Below are positions 52,506 through 62,062 of a stretch of 64,000 nucleotides of DNA, piece after piece. The translations under genes were made by a program, and so were the position numbers. The notes beneath the pieces were generated by a model. It saw only the letters and a program-made list of their open reading frames with translations, did not search any database and had not been told where the DNA came from. The DNA is from Gordonia sp. SL306 (GTDB taxonomy: Bacteria > Actinomycetota > Actinomycetes > Mycobacteriales > Mycobacteriaceae): contig NZ_CP113063.1 in assembly GCF_026625785.1 (NCBI RefSeq), positions 496,001-560,000 of the forward strand, given 5' to 3'. The stretch's first letter is position 1, and each line of letters begins with the position of its first letter.

Positions 52506-52526
52506 AGTATGGATTTCGGTGGTCGA

Positions 52527-53183
52527 TCAACCCTCGATGTTCGCACCCACCAACGCGATACACGCGGCGACCGCCGGCTCGACGATGGTGTGCAGCGAGC
52601 GATCCTCCTCCAGTGCCGAGGCCGCGAGTTCACGGATGCCACCCCAGATCATCACACCGATCTCGCGGCTCATCGGGGCGATACCCGCGGCGCGCATCTG
52701 CGGATTGTCGGTCAACGGCACCAGCACATCGATCAGCGACTCCATCGCCTCGACCTGCACGCGCCGCGCCGACTCGCCGAGTGCCGGCAGCTCACGAATC
52801 CAGCTCCACGCGATCTCCGGATGCTCGTCGGTGACGGACACGTACACCTCGACGGCCTGCCGGATCTGCGTTCGCCACTCGGCGGCCGGGTCGACCGCAC
52901 CGGCGATCGCCCCGACCATGCTGTCGTTGGTCGTCTGCAACAGGTCGACGAAACACGCCTGCTTGTCACTGAATTCCTGATAGAAGGACCGGCGGGACGT
53001 GCGGGCCACCCGCACCACATCGGCGACCGTGGTCGCCCGATATCCGTGCTCCATCAGGCACATGGCCATGGCATCGAGCAGGCGTTGCCGCAGCGGTGAC
53101 ACCCGTTCGCCGCCGGCGCCGGTTGAACCCGTCGCGGCGTCGGCCACCGTCGGCGCCGCCTGGGACACAGCTGCATCGGACAC
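52527..53183 (-). CDS. TetR-family regulator
   Basis: A regulator of about 218 residues. The N-terminal helix-turn-helix reads YRATTVADVVRVARTSRRSF with the usual YQEFSDKQACF after it. The C-terminal ligand domain is all helical. GTG 53183 directly follows GGAGG with no spacing, so GTG 53168 is possible. It is upstream of the SDR, amidohydrolase and ligase genes on the same strand and divergent from the P450. Autoregulation and control of the P450 are likely. A similar TetR/P450 pair is Rv0135c/Rv0136 (CYP138) in M. tuberculosis. Confidence 0.82.
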   Translation of the reverse strand: MSDAAVSQAAPTVADAATGSTGAGGERVSPLRQRLLDAMAMCLMEHGYRATTVADVVRVARTSRRSFYQEFSDKQACFVDLLQTTNDSMVGAIAGAVDPAAEWRTQIRQAVEVYVSVTDEHPEIAWSWIRELPALGESARRVQVEAMESLIDVLVPLTDNPQMRAAGIAPMSREIGVMIWGGIRELAASALEEDRSLHTIVEPAVAACIALVGANIEG

Positions 53184-53299
53184 CCTCCAACCATACGGCG
53201 CCACCCCTTGCGGCAACGCGGAACGCGAGCGTACCGTCGGACCGGTACGCCGCTGTACCAGCCGTCGCCGCCACCGGACCCCCGGGAAGGGAACCGCAC

Positions 53300-54658
53300 A
53301 TGGTCGCCGCACAACCCGTCGGAGGATCCGTCGCCGACTCGATCACATCGTCCGACCCGTCGCCGGTGCTGCCACCCGGACCGCATCTGCCCGCGTTCGT
53401 GCAGGGGCTCGGGTTCGTGGCCCGGCGCCGGCAGACACTCGCCGCGTTCGCCCGTCGGTACGGCCCGGCGTTCACACTCCGAATCCCGTTGTTCGGCAAG
53501 GTTGTCGTCATCGCCGATCCGACCATGGCCAAGCAGCTGTTCACCACGCCAACCGACCAGGTCGTCAACGTCCGGCCGAATCTGGGCCGCATCCTCGGCG
53601 ACGGATCGATGTTCGCACTCGAGGGCACCGACCACCGCCGCCGGCGCAAACTCCTCACGCCCCCACTGCACGGACGGAGGATCAAACAGTACGAAGCCGT
53701 GGTCGCCGAGGAGTTCGACGCCGAGGCACGGACCTGGCGAATGGGCAGCGAGTTCGCCACCCTCGAACCGATGATGCGCGTGACGCTCAATGTCATCCTC
53801 CGGACGGTCTTCGGCGCAGACGGGCGCGAGCTCGACACCCTGCGCGACATCATCCCGCCGCTGGTGACGGTCGGCTCCCGCCTCGCATCCACCCCCGACC
53901 TCCCGTTCTCCCTGGGCCGTCTGGACCCACGGCGCAGCTTCGCGACCCGCAGGCAGATCTACGTCGACACCCTCGCGACGCTCATCACCAAGGCACGCGA
54001 GGACCCCCGGCTCGACGAGCGCGACGACATCCTCGCGCTGATGCTGCAGAGCACCTACGACGACGGTTCGTCGATGACCGACGCCGAGATCGGCGACGAG
54101 TTGCTGACGCTCCTGGTGGCCGGCCACGAGACCACCGCGACCACGTTGGCCTGGGCAATCGAACGGCTGCAACGCAATCCGGACGTTCTTCGCAGACTGG
54201 TCGACGAGGCCGACGAGGGTGGCAGCGAGCTCCGGATGGCCACCATCATGGAGATCCAGCGCAGTCGCCCGGTCATCGACCTGGCCGGCCGCCACGTGGT
54301 CACCGATCTCCTCGACCTCGGCCGGTACCGGATCCCACGGGGCTACAACGTCCTGGTCGCCATCTCCCTCCTCCATGATGACAGCCGCCAATTCGCCGAC
54401 CCGGAACGCTTCGATCCCGGCCGGTTCGTCGGGAGCACTCCGGGACAGGCCTGGCTGCCGTTCGGCGGCGGGACCCGCCGGTGCATCGGCGCCGCGTTCG
54501 CCCACATGGAGATGGATGTCGTCCTGCGAAGCCTGCTGCGGGACTTCGTCATCGAGCCGACATCGGCCAACGGCGAGGCGTGGCACAGCCGTGGCGTTGC
54601 CTACTCCCCCCGCCGTGGCGGCCGCGTCACCCTTCGGCGCCGCGCGGCCACGGGCTAG
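53300..54658 (+). CDS. Cytochrome P450
   Basis: A 452-residue class I-type P450 heme monooxygenase. The I-helix oxygen-binding motif is AGHETTATTLAW, the K-helix ExxR is EIQR, and the heme loop is FGGGTRRCIGAAFA with the axial Cys. The length and the TetR neighbour resemble CYP138 and related families. A Shine-Dalgarno AAGGGAA lies 8 bases before ATG 53300. The redox partner could be the 7Fe ferredoxin elsewhere in the window. The stop overlaps that of the convergent GH3 gene in CTAG. Confidence 0.88.
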   Translation: MVAAQPVGGSVADSITSSDPSPVLPPGPHLPAFVQGLGFVARRRQTLAAFARRYGPAFTLRIPLFGKVVVIADPTMAKQLFTTPTDQVVNVRPNLGRILGDGSMFALEGTDHRRRRKLLTPPLHGRRIKQYEAVVAEEFDAEARTWRMGSEFATLEPMMRVTLNVILRTVFGADGRELDTLRDIIPPLVTVGSRLASTPDLPFSLGRLDPRRSFATRRQIYVDTLATLITKAREDPRLDERDDILALMLQSTYDDGSSMTDAEIGDELLTLLVAGHETTATTLAWAIERLQRNPDVLRRLVDEADEGGSELRMATIMEIQRSRPVIDLAGRHVVTDLLDLGRYRIPRGYNVLVAISLLHDDSRQFADPERFDPGRFVGSTPGQAWLPFGGGTRRCIGAAFAHMEMDVVLRSLLRDFVIEPTSANGEAWHSRGVAYSPRRGGRVTLRRRAATG

Positions 54659-56934
54659 GCGAGCAACTCGTCGAGCGCGGCGGCGTCGAGGCCCAGCATC
54701 GGCGAGATCCGGCCGATCGGGAACGACGAGACCATCATCAGGATGGCCGGATCGAGTTCGTCGACGCCCATCGATGCCGCGATCCGAGAACGGAATTCGG
54801 GGCCCGCGACGGGATGATCGAGCACCTCACCGACCGTCGACGACGGGCCGACCGGTGCGGTTCGATCGTCGCCGGCCACCTCGACGCCGGCCGACACCCG
54901 GATGTCGCGGCTCGATGCACCGACCTCCACCCGGTAGGTACCACTCTCCACGACCCAGTCGTCGGCCACCCGATCCCAATATGCCAGTTCGGATCTCGGT
55001 ATCCGAAGTCCAAGACGCTGCGATCCTCCCGGTTCGAGGTCAGCGATCCCGACCGCCTTCAGCTCCCGGGGTGGACGGGCGACCACCGAGTCGTCCAGGC
55101 CGAGATAGACCTGCGCCACTGCCCGTCCCGCACGACCACCCGCATTCGACACCGTCACGTCGAGCTCGAGCGCCGTCTCGGTCGCTCTCACCTCGAGATC
55201 GTCGAATTCCATCGTGGTGTAAGACAATCCGTGTCCGAACGGATAGCGCACCGGGAGATCGCGAGCGTCGTACCACCGATACCCGACGAAGATCCCCTCG
55301 CCGTAGCGCACATGCAGCTGCTCGCCGGGAAAGTCCAGAAAGGACGGACTGTCGGCCAGGCGTACGGGGATCGTCTCCGGCAGTCGCCCGGACGGATCGA
55401 CCACACCATAGAGAATGTCGGCGATCGCTCCGCCGCCGGCCTGCCCGAGCAGCCAGCCCTCGAGCACCGCGGGAGCCGCATCGACCTCGGCCAGGTCGAC
55501 CACGCTTCCGTTGGAGAGCACCACGACCGTCCGAGGATTCTCCTCGACGACCCGCCCGAGCAGCTCGAGCTGCGGCGCAGGCAGACGCCAGTCCGTGCGG
55601 TCGAAACCTTCGGATTCGTCGTCGTCGCCGAGCCCGAGGAAGACCACCGCAACCTCGGCACGGCGAGCGGCTTCGACGGCCTCCGCTACCAGGACATCGT
55701 CGGATTCCGTTGCGCCGATCACGAATCCCGGAGCGAACGACACCATCCCCGGGTCTGCGAGGTCCCGGTCTGCGAGCAATCGCATCTCATCGAGCGCGAC
55801 GTCGAGGCGGAAGGGATTGATCTTGGAACTCCCACCGCCCTGATAGCGCGGTGTCCGCGCGAACTCACCGATCACCGCGACCGACGTCGATCGGGCGAGC
55901 GGCAGCACCGGGCCGGCGTCGTCGACGACGTCGTTCTTCAGCAGGACCGGACAGCGCCTCGCCACCTCCCGCGCCAGGCTGTGGTGAGCCTCGCGGTCGT
56001 AGGTCGTGGCATCGGTGGCGTGCTCCGCGGCGGCCAACGCCAGCTCGACCACCCGGCAGGCCGCCGCATCCAGTACCGCCGCAGCCACCTCTCCCCGATC
56101 GACCGCGGCCCGCACCGCGCCCGGCCCGACGTCCCCGCTCGACGGCATCTCCAGATCGAGTCCGGCACTCAGCGCTGCGACCCGATCGTCGACCGCCATC
56201 CAGTCGGAGATCACCAACCCCTCGAATCCCCATCGCCCGCGCAGGGTCTCGGTGAGCAGCCAGGTGTTCTCGGTCGCGTACACGCCGTTGATCTTGTTGT
56301 ACGACGCCATGATCGTCCACGGCGCTTCGGTGCGGACGATGTGCTCGAACGCCCGGAGATAGATCTCGTGCAGCGGCCGGTCGTCCACATCCGCACTGAC
56401 CCGGAGACGTTCGTGTTCCTGGTTGTTCACCGCGAAGTGTTTGACCGAGGTCCCGACGCCGTGACGTTGCACGCCGCGCACGAGGGCGGCGCCGATGCGG
56501 CCGGTCAGATATGGGTCCTCGGACAGGTATTCGAAGTTCCGCCCGCCCAGCAGGGACCGCTTGATGTTGACGCCCGGACCGAGGATCACCCCGACCCGTT
56601 CGGCGACGCACTCGATCCCGAGCGCATCTCCGACTCGCTCGATCGCGGCAGCATCGAACGACGAGGCCATCGCCACCGCAGGCGGGAAACACACCGCCGG
56701 AACCGAGTCGTTGATGCCGAGGGCGTCGGCATCGCCCGCCTGTTTGCGAATCCCGTGCGGACCGTCGGTGAGCATAAGCGGCTCGACACCGTGGTCGGTG
56801 AATCCCACCGTGTGCCAGAACGATGCTCCGGACGTGAGGGCAGCCTTCTGCGTCGTCGACAGGGCGGCGACGATCTCGGCGGCTCGCCGGTGATGGTCAC
56901 CGGGCCGCGACGGGGAGGGCGTTTGAGTCGGCAT
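54655..56934 (-). CDS. Family 3 glycoside hydrolase (beta-glucosidase type)
   Basis: A 759-residue GH3 enzyme with the usual three domains. The (beta/alpha)8 barrel contains LTDGPHGIRKQ, KHFAVNNQEHER and the nucleophile Asp in LVISDWMAV. The alpha/beta sandwich contains VVVLSNGSVVDL. The C-terminal fibronectin-type domain starts at YPFGHGLSYTTMEF. It would release glucose from beta-glucosides, with no signal peptide seen, so probably in the cytoplasm. ATG 56934 was chosen over longer starts that cross into the cstA promoter. Confidence 0.9.
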   Translation of the reverse strand: MPTQTPSPSRPGDHHRRAAEIVAALSTTQKAALTSGASFWHTVGFTDHGVEPLMLTDGPHGIRKQAGDADALGINDSVPAVCFPPAVAMASSFDAAAIERVGDALGIECVAERVGVILGPGVNIKRSLLGGRNFEYLSEDPYLTGRIGAALVRGVQRHGVGTSVKHFAVNNQEHERLRVSADVDDRPLHEIYLRAFEHIVRTEAPWTIMASYNKINGVYATENTWLLTETLRGRWGFEGLVISDWMAVDDRVAALSAGLDLEMPSSGDVGPGAVRAAVDRGEVAAAVLDAAACRVVELALAAAEHATDATTYDREAHHSLAREVARRCPVLLKNDVVDDAGPVLPLARSTSVAVIGEFARTPRYQGGGSSKINPFRLDVALDEMRLLADRDLADPGMVSFAPGFVIGATESDDVLVAEAVEAARRAEVAVVFLGLGDDDESEGFDRTDWRLPAPQLELLGRVVEENPRTVVVLSNGSVVDLAEVDAAPAVLEGWLLGQAGGGAIADILYGVVDPSGRLPETIPVRLADSPSFLDFPGEQLHVRYGEGIFVGYRWYDARDLPVRYPFGHGLSYTTMEFDDLEVRATETALELDVTVSNAGGRAGRAVAQVYLGLDDSVVARPPRELKAVGIADLEPGGSQRLGLRIPRSELAYWDRVADDWVVESGTYRVEVGASSRDIRVSAGVEVAGDDRTAPVGPSSTVGEVLDHPVAGPEFRSRIAASMGVDELDPAILMMVSSFPIGRISPMLGLDAAALDELLA

Positions 56935-57001
56935 GAAGCCAGCCTGCCCGAGGCGATATCTCGATTCAATGTCCCCGCCGAGCGGGTCCCGACACGGGCT
57001 G

Positions 57002-57020
57002 TATAGTGACCCGGGCCACA
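57002..57020 (+). promoter_or_regulatory. cstA promoter with CRP/GlxR-like site
   Basis: TATAGT (57002-57007) is a near-consensus -10 box. It overlaps AGTGA-CCCGGG-CCACA (57005-57020), which matches the CRP/GlxR consensus TGTGA-N6-TCACA at 8 of 10 places. Such sites control carbon starvation genes in other bacteria. The overlap with the -10 box suggests repression, an inference only. Confidence 0.35.
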
Positions 57021-57044
57021 CTCGTGACGAGGAAGGTAGCGCCG

Positions 57045-59360
57045 ATGACGGTCACCGACGAACGCGCGGACGACCCGAACTTCGAGTACGTCAGAACCGA
57101 TCCCGACCGGCCGCCCGTGGCGATCATCGATCGCTCGCCGATGACGACCGGCAAGAAGATCCTGTTCGCCATCATCGGGTTGATCGGTGCGGTCTCCTGG
57201 GCGATCGTCGCCTTCGTCCGTGGCGAGAATGTGAACGCGGTCTGGTTCGTCCTGGCCGCGGTCTGCACGTACGTCATCGCGTACCGCTTCTACGCCCGGA
57301 TGATCGAGATGAAGGTCGTCAAGCCGCGCGACGATCACGCAACTCCCGCCGAGGTTCTCGACAACGCCCGCGATTACATGCCGACCGACCGGCGAGTGCT
57401 GTTCGGGCACCATTTCGCGGCGATCGCCGGCGCGGGGCCCCTCGTCGGTCCGGTGCTGGCCGCTCAGATGGGCTATCTGCCGGGCACGATCTGGATCATC
57501 ATCGGCGCGGTGTTCGCCGGTTGTGTGCAGGACTATCTGGTCCTGTCCATCTCGACCCGTCGTCGGGGACGGAGCCTGGGCCAGATGGCCCGCGACGAAC
57601 TCGGCGCCTTCGGCGGGACGGCGGCCATCGTCGCCGTCTTCGTCATCATGATCATCCTGATCGCCGTCCTCGCATTGGTGGTCGTCAACGCCCTGGCCGA
57701 GAGTCCGTGGGGCGTGTTCTCGATCGCGATGACCATCCCGATCGCCCTGTTCATGGGCGTCTACCTGCGCTACCTCCGGCCCGGTCGGGTCAGCGAGGTC
57801 TCCATCATCGGCGTCGTGCTCCTGCTCGGCGCGATCGTCGCGGGCCGCTACGTCGGCGAATCATCCTGGGGCAACGACTGGTTCAGTCTCTCGCCGGTCG
57901 TTCTGAGTTGGGCCATCATCATCTACGGCGTGGCGGCCGCCGTGCTGCCGGTGTGGTTGCTGCTGGCGCCACGCGATTATCTCTCCACCTTCATGAAGGT
58001 CGGCACCATCGCGCTGCTCGCGCTGGGCATCCTGCTGGTCCGCCCGGTGATGGAGGCGCCGGCGGTCAGTGACTTCGCCTGGAACGGAAAGGGCCCGGCC
58101 TTCGCGGGTGCGCTGTTCCCGTTCCTGTTCATCACGATCGCCTGTGGCGCCCTGTCCGGATTCCACTCGCTGATCGCCTCGGGCACCACACCGAAGATGC
58201 TGGCGAAAGAGGGCCAGGCCCGGATCATCGGATACGGCGGCATGCTGACCGAATCCTTCGTCGCGATCATGGCGCTGATCACCGCGTGCATCCTCGACCA
58301 GCACCTCTACTTCGCGATGAACGCCCCGAAGGCGGTCACCGGCGGCACCGCCGAAGGGGCCGCGGACTACGTCAACGGTCTCGGCCTGGGTGGCACACCG
58401 GCGACCGCCGAACATCTCCAGCAGGCCGCCGATGGCGTGGGCGAATCGTCGATCGTGTCCAAGACCGGCGGCGCGCCGACGCTCGCGATGGGTATGGCCG
58501 ACACCCTCCAGGACGCGATCGGCGGCGAATCGCTGCGGTCGTTCTGGTACCACTTCGCGATCATGTTCGAGGCCCTCTTCATTCTGACGACCGTCGACGC
58601 CGGCACCCGGGTCGCGCGGTTCATGCTGTCCGACGGCATCGGGAACCTACCCGGCGCAAAGCGATTCAAGGATCCGTCGTGGCGCCCCGGTGCCTGGCTG
58701 TGCACGCTCATCGTCTGCGCGCTCTGGGGATCGATACTCCTCATGGGAGTCACCGACCCGCTGGGCGGCATCAACACGCTGTTCCCGCTGTTCGGCATCG
58801 CCAACCAGTTGCTGGCGGCGGTCGCACTGACGGTCGTCACGGTCGTCCTGTTCAAACGCGGCCAGGTCAAATGGGCGTGGATCCCGGGAGTACCGCTGAT
58901 CTGGGATCTGATCGTCACCATGTCCGCGTCGTGGCAGAAGATCTTCTCCGACAACCCCTCCATCGGATACTGGTCGCAGCACAGTGCGTTCGTCGATGCG
59001 AAGGACCAGGGACTGACGACGTTCAAGACGGCGAAATCCGCGGACGAGATCGACGCGGTCATCCGGAACACCTTCATCCAGGGCACACTGTCGATCATCT
59101 TCGCGGTCCTGGTGTTGATCGTCGCCGTCGTCGGCGCCTACATCTGCTTCCGGGCGCTGCGGCTGGGTGGTATGCCGACCACCGAGGAGGAGCCGGTGCC
59201 GTCGAAGATCTTCGGTCCACGCGGACTGATCACGACGCCCACCGAGAAACGGGTCCAGCGGGAATGGGACGAGTACCTCGCAGCCCATCCGGCGACCGAG
59301 TCATCGTCGAGCGGGTCATCGTCGAGCGGGTCACCGTCGAGCGAGACGGGGTCGCCATGA
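57045..59360 (+). CDS. cstA: Carbon starvation protein A, peptide/pyruvate permease
   Basis: A 771-residue membrane protein with about 16-18 helices. The family pattern is intact: ATPAEVLDNARDYMPTDRRV, FGHHFAAIAGAGPLVGPVLA, GALSGFHSLIASGTTPKML and NTLFPLFGIANQLLA. CstA imports peptides and, in E. coli relatives, pyruvate, and is induced when carbon runs short. ATG 57045 has AGGAAGG 8 bases before it. The C-terminal 20 residues are a Ser/Gly tail made by a 15-bp DNA repeat. It overlaps the ybdD-like gene by ATGA. Confidence 0.94.
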   Translation: MTVTDERADDPNFEYVRTDPDRPPVAIIDRSPMTTGKKILFAIIGLIGAVSWAIVAFVRGENVNAVWFVLAAVCTYVIAYRFYARMIEMKVVKPRDDHATPAEVLDNARDYMPTDRRVLFGHHFAAIAGAGPLVGPVLAAQMGYLPGTIWIIIGAVFAGCVQDYLVLSISTRRRGRSLGQMARDELGAFGGTAAIVAVFVIMIILIAVLALVVVNALAESPWGVFSIAMTIPIALFMGVYLRYLRPGRVSEVSIIGVVLLLGAIVAGRYVGESSWGNDWFSLSPVVLSWAIIIYGVAAAVLPVWLLLAPRDYLSTFMKVGTIALLALGILLVRPVMEAPAVSDFAWNGKGPAFAGALFPFLFITIACGALSGFHSLIASGTTPKMLAKEGQARIIGYGGMLTESFVAIMALITACILDQHLYFAMNAPKAVTGGTAEGAADYVNGLGLGGTPATAEHLQQAADGVGESSIVSKTGGAPTLAMGMADTLQDAIGGESLRSFWYHFAIMFEALFILTTVDAGTRVARFMLSDGIGNLPGAKRFKDPSWRPGAWLCTLIVCALWGSILLMGVTDPLGGINTLFPLFGIANQLLAAVALTVVTVVLFKRGQVKWAWIPGVPLIWDLIVTMSASWQKIFSDNPSIGYWSQHSAFVDAKDQGLTTFKTAKSADEIDAVIRNTFIQGTLSIIFAVLVLIVAVVGAYICFRALRLGGMPTTEEEPVPSKIFGPRGLITTPTEKRVQREWDEYLAAHPATESSSSGSSSSGSPSSETGSP
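59301..59345 (+). repeat. Three 15-bp tandem repeats at the 3' end of cstA
   Basis: Three copies of a 15-bp unit starting tcatcgtcgagcggg lie at 59301, 59316 and 59331, the third diverged. They encode the Ser/Gly tail of CstA and could vary in number by slippage. Confidence 0.75.
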
Positions 59361-59551
59361 TCGACACCGTTCGTCGCGGATGGCACGCCGTCAGTTGGTA
59401 CGTCGGCAGCGTGATGGGTGACCGCGACTACGCGCGCTATCTCGAACACGCCGCACGCACTCATCCGGATCGGCCTCCGCTCTCCGAGCGGGAGTACTGG
59501 CGGCACCGGTATGCAGAACAGGACCGCAATCCCGGCGCTCGCTGCTGCTGA
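59357..59551 (+). CDS. YbdD/YjiX-family small protein
   Basis: A 64-residue cytoplasmic protein. It has the family pattern GDRDYARYLEHAARTHPDRP and ends in GARCC, the same closing two cysteines as E. coli YbdD/YjiX. These proteins are encoded next to and needed with CstA/BtsT-type permeases. The ATG overlaps the cstA stop by ATGA. Confidence 0.9.
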   Translation: MIDTVRRGWHAVSWYVGSVMGDRDYARYLEHAARTHPDRPPLSEREYWRHRYAEQDRNPGARCC

Positions 59552-59617
59552 TCGGCAGCTGATACCGGTCAGGCTCCGTTTGGTTGATCCGCTCCCGTGG
59601 CGGGTAGTACTGGATTC

Positions 59618-60736
59618 ATGGATCACCCCGAACAGATCGTCGGCGACGCGGGCCGTCGCGACGTGGCCGACTGTGCGGAGACCGACTCGTGGTCGGTGCG
59701 AATCGTCGCCGATCCGGGGCCGCCGACGGCCACCGTCGACCGGATCCGCAACCGGCTGGACAAACGCCTGAGTGAGAGCGCGGGAATCGACTCACTGACG
59801 GTCGACACCGAAACTCTCGCGCTGAATCCGGACGGTGGCCTCCTCGTCCCCGAGCGGGTGCACAGCCTGGAAGACGAAGCGTCGGTGGTCGTGGTGATCA
59901 CCGAGTTCCCGCGCGCAGACCGCCGACGAGGAATGATCGCCGAGGTCGACCACCGTCGGTCCACAGTCGTCGTGTCACTACCGGCGCTGGGCCTCGCCGC
60001 ACATCGCCTGTTGCCCGTCCTGGTTGCCGCGATCACCCGCTTGCGCACGCCGGATGCGTCGAGCACGCCCCGCGGCACCCACTGGCAACCCGGCGATCGC
60101 GATGATCTCGAATATCTCGCCGGCGGAAGGTTGTTGAGCCGTACCAGGATGGTGGCCGGGATGGTCCGCGGCAATCGTCCGTGGCGGCTCATTCCGACGC
60201 TGACCGGCCTGATGGCCGCGGCCGCCGCCACCGCCAGTTTCGGTGTCTTCTACTCATCCATCTGGGCAATGGCCAACGCACTCAGCCCATGGCGGCTGGC
60301 CGGCCTCTCCCTGCTCTCCATCGTCGTGATGACGGTCTGGCTGATCGCCAACAACAGATTGTGGGAACGCCGTGGCTCCTTGCCGTCTGCGCGTGCCCGC
60401 CTCTACAACGCGGCGACCGCGACGACGGTGCTGCTCAATGCCGCGGTGCTGTATGTCGGCCTGTTCGTCGCCACGGTGTGCGCGGCACTCGCCGTGATCG
60501 ACTCCGGCTTTCTGGCACAGGAGTTGGGCCGACCCAGCGCCTCGTTTCGCGATTACGTGTACCTGGCCTGGCTCGCCACCTCGATGGGTACCGTCGCCGG
60601 CGCGGTCGGATCCAGCGCCGACAGCTACGAGGACATCCTCTCCGCGACCTACGGATATCGCGAACGCGGCCGGAGGAGGGCCGAGGACGACCGCGAGCGC
60701 CGGATCGAGGCCTCGCGCGAGACCGAGCAGGGATGA
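59618..60736 (+). CDS. Membrane protein of unknown function
   Basis: A 372-residue protein. The first 185 residues are soluble (VVVVITEFPRADRRRGMIAE; VVVSLPALGLAAHRLLPVL). Four helices follow at about 196-218, 225-245, 265-292 and 310-330, and the protein ends with a basic charged tail. I do not recognise the family. The start ATG 59618 has no clear Shine-Dalgarno. The next gene follows after 9 bases, so they may be co-transcribed. Confidence 0.7.
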   Translation: MDHPEQIVGDAGRRDVADCAETDSWSVRIVADPGPPTATVDRIRNRLDKRLSESAGIDSLTVDTETLALNPDGGLLVPERVHSLEDEASVVVVITEFPRADRRRGMIAEVDHRRSTVVVSLPALGLAAHRLLPVLVAAITRLRTPDASSTPRGTHWQPGDRDDLEYLAGGRLLSRTRMVAGMVRGNRPWRLIPTLTGLMAAAAATASFGVFYSSIWAMANALSPWRLAGLSLLSIVVMTVWLIANNRLWERRGSLPSARARLYNAATATTVLLNAAVLYVGLFVATVCAALAVIDSGFLAQELGRPSASFRDYVYLAWLATSMGTVAGAVGSSADSYEDILSATYGYRERGRRRAEDDRERRIEASRETEQG

Positions 60737-60745
60737 GGAGGAAAC

Positions 60746-61384
60746 ATGACCACGAAGAAGCCGCAGCACATGGCCACGACACTCGTCGAGCGGGCCGGTC
60801 GCACCTACGCCGACGAGGCCGGCATCACCCTCAAGGACAAGCCGGCACCACTGTTCCAACTCCTCGTCCTCTCACTTCTGCTCAGCACCCGCATCTCTGC
60901 CGACATCGCCGTCGCGGCGGCGCGCGAACTGTTCGCCGCCGGCTACCGCACGCCGGAGAAGATGGCCGGTGCGCAGTGGCAGTCGCTCGTCGACGCCCTG
61001 GGACGCGGCCACTATGTGCGCTACGACGAGAGCACGGCCACCCGGCTCGGCGAAGCTGGCCAAAAGGTCCTCGACGACCACCACGGTGATCTGCGTGTGC
61101 TGGCGAGAAAAGCGGACGGCGACGTCGGGCGCGCCGGCGCACTGCTGCAGGAGTTCACCGGGATCGGCCCGGTCGGCGCGGACGTGTTCCTGCGCGAGGT
61201 TCAGGCGGTCTGGGAGTGGGTCTGTCCCTACTTCGACAAGCGGGCGCTCGCGGCGGCGACGGACGTAGGTCTGCCCGACGATCCCGCCGAATTGGGCAGG
61301 CTCGCCGACGGCCGACCGGCAGTCCTCGCGGCCGCCCTCGTTCGGGCTTCCCTCGACGACGATCTCCGCACGGATCTGGGCTGA
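60746..61384 (+). CDS. Endonuclease III-like HhH protein
   Basis: A 212-residue protein of the HhH-GPD superfamily. The hairpin is FTGIGPVGADVFLREVQAVW. An N-terminal helical bundle carries LLVLSLLLSTRISADIAVAA. The hairpin lacks the Lys of bifunctional DNA glycosylase/lyases, and the C-terminal iron-sulfur cysteines of endonuclease III are missing. A DNA base-repair role is possible but unproven. GGAGGAAAC precedes the ATG. Confidence 0.8.
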   Translation: MTTKKPQHMATTLVERAGRTYADEAGITLKDKPAPLFQLLVLSLLLSTRISADIAVAAARELFAAGYRTPEKMAGAQWQSLVDALGRGHYVRYDESTATRLGEAGQKVLDDHHGDLRVLARKADGDVGRAGALLQEFTGIGPVGADVFLREVQAVWEWVCPYFDKRALAAATDVGLPDDPAELGRLADGRPAVLAAALVRASLDDDLRTDLG

Positions 61385-61411
61385 TCCGAAACCCCATTTC
61401 GGTCGAAATGC

Positions 61412-61427
61412 TGTGACGCACCGCACA
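61412..61427. promoter_or_regulatory. CRP/GlxR-like site upstream of rpf
   Basis: TGTGA-CGCACC-GCACA matches the CRP/GlxR consensus TGTGA-N6-TCACA at 9 of 10 places. It lies about 230 bases before the rpf start in the 275-base gap after the endonuclease-like gene. rpf genes are known cAMP-receptor targets in M. tuberculosis and C. glutamicum. Confidence 0.42.
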
Positions 61428-61575
61428 GTTGGAGTGTGTTCTTCGTCACCGTGGATTTGATTGCGGAAAGTGATCATTGGTCACCAAAACGCCGCGATGC
61501 GCAGGCAATTCACAGGAATCCCCGGTGTGTTATCTGAGCGTTACCTCAATGCCGCAGGTCATCGTGTCGGCGTGA

Positions 61576-61983
<408 letters not shown>

Positions 61984-62010
61984 CCTCAGAGCAGAGCTCC
62001 ACGTCTGACC

Positions 62011-62062
62011 CGTGAGCCGGGTCGAGGAGTGTCGATGTCGACACCTCTCGGCCCGGCTCACG
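62011..62062. terminator. Long hairpin between rpf and the antiporter gene
   Basis: A nearly perfect 25-bp inverted repeat (outer arms CGTGAGCCGGG and CCCGGCTCACG, inner arms with a few mismatches) with a two-base loop. It is located between convergent genes and covers the stop codon of the antiporter. It can terminate both. Confidence 0.72.

Noticed and set aside
54481..57006. 841-codon open frame antisense to the GH3 gene
   Set aside because: The opposite strand encodes a complete GH3 protein with its catalytic Asp, so this long frame is a GC shadow.
61466..61483. Second CRP-like site GTGA-TCATTGG-TCAC near rpf
   Set aside because: The spacer is 7 bases instead of 6 and the flanking bases do not fit, so the site at 61412 was preferred.
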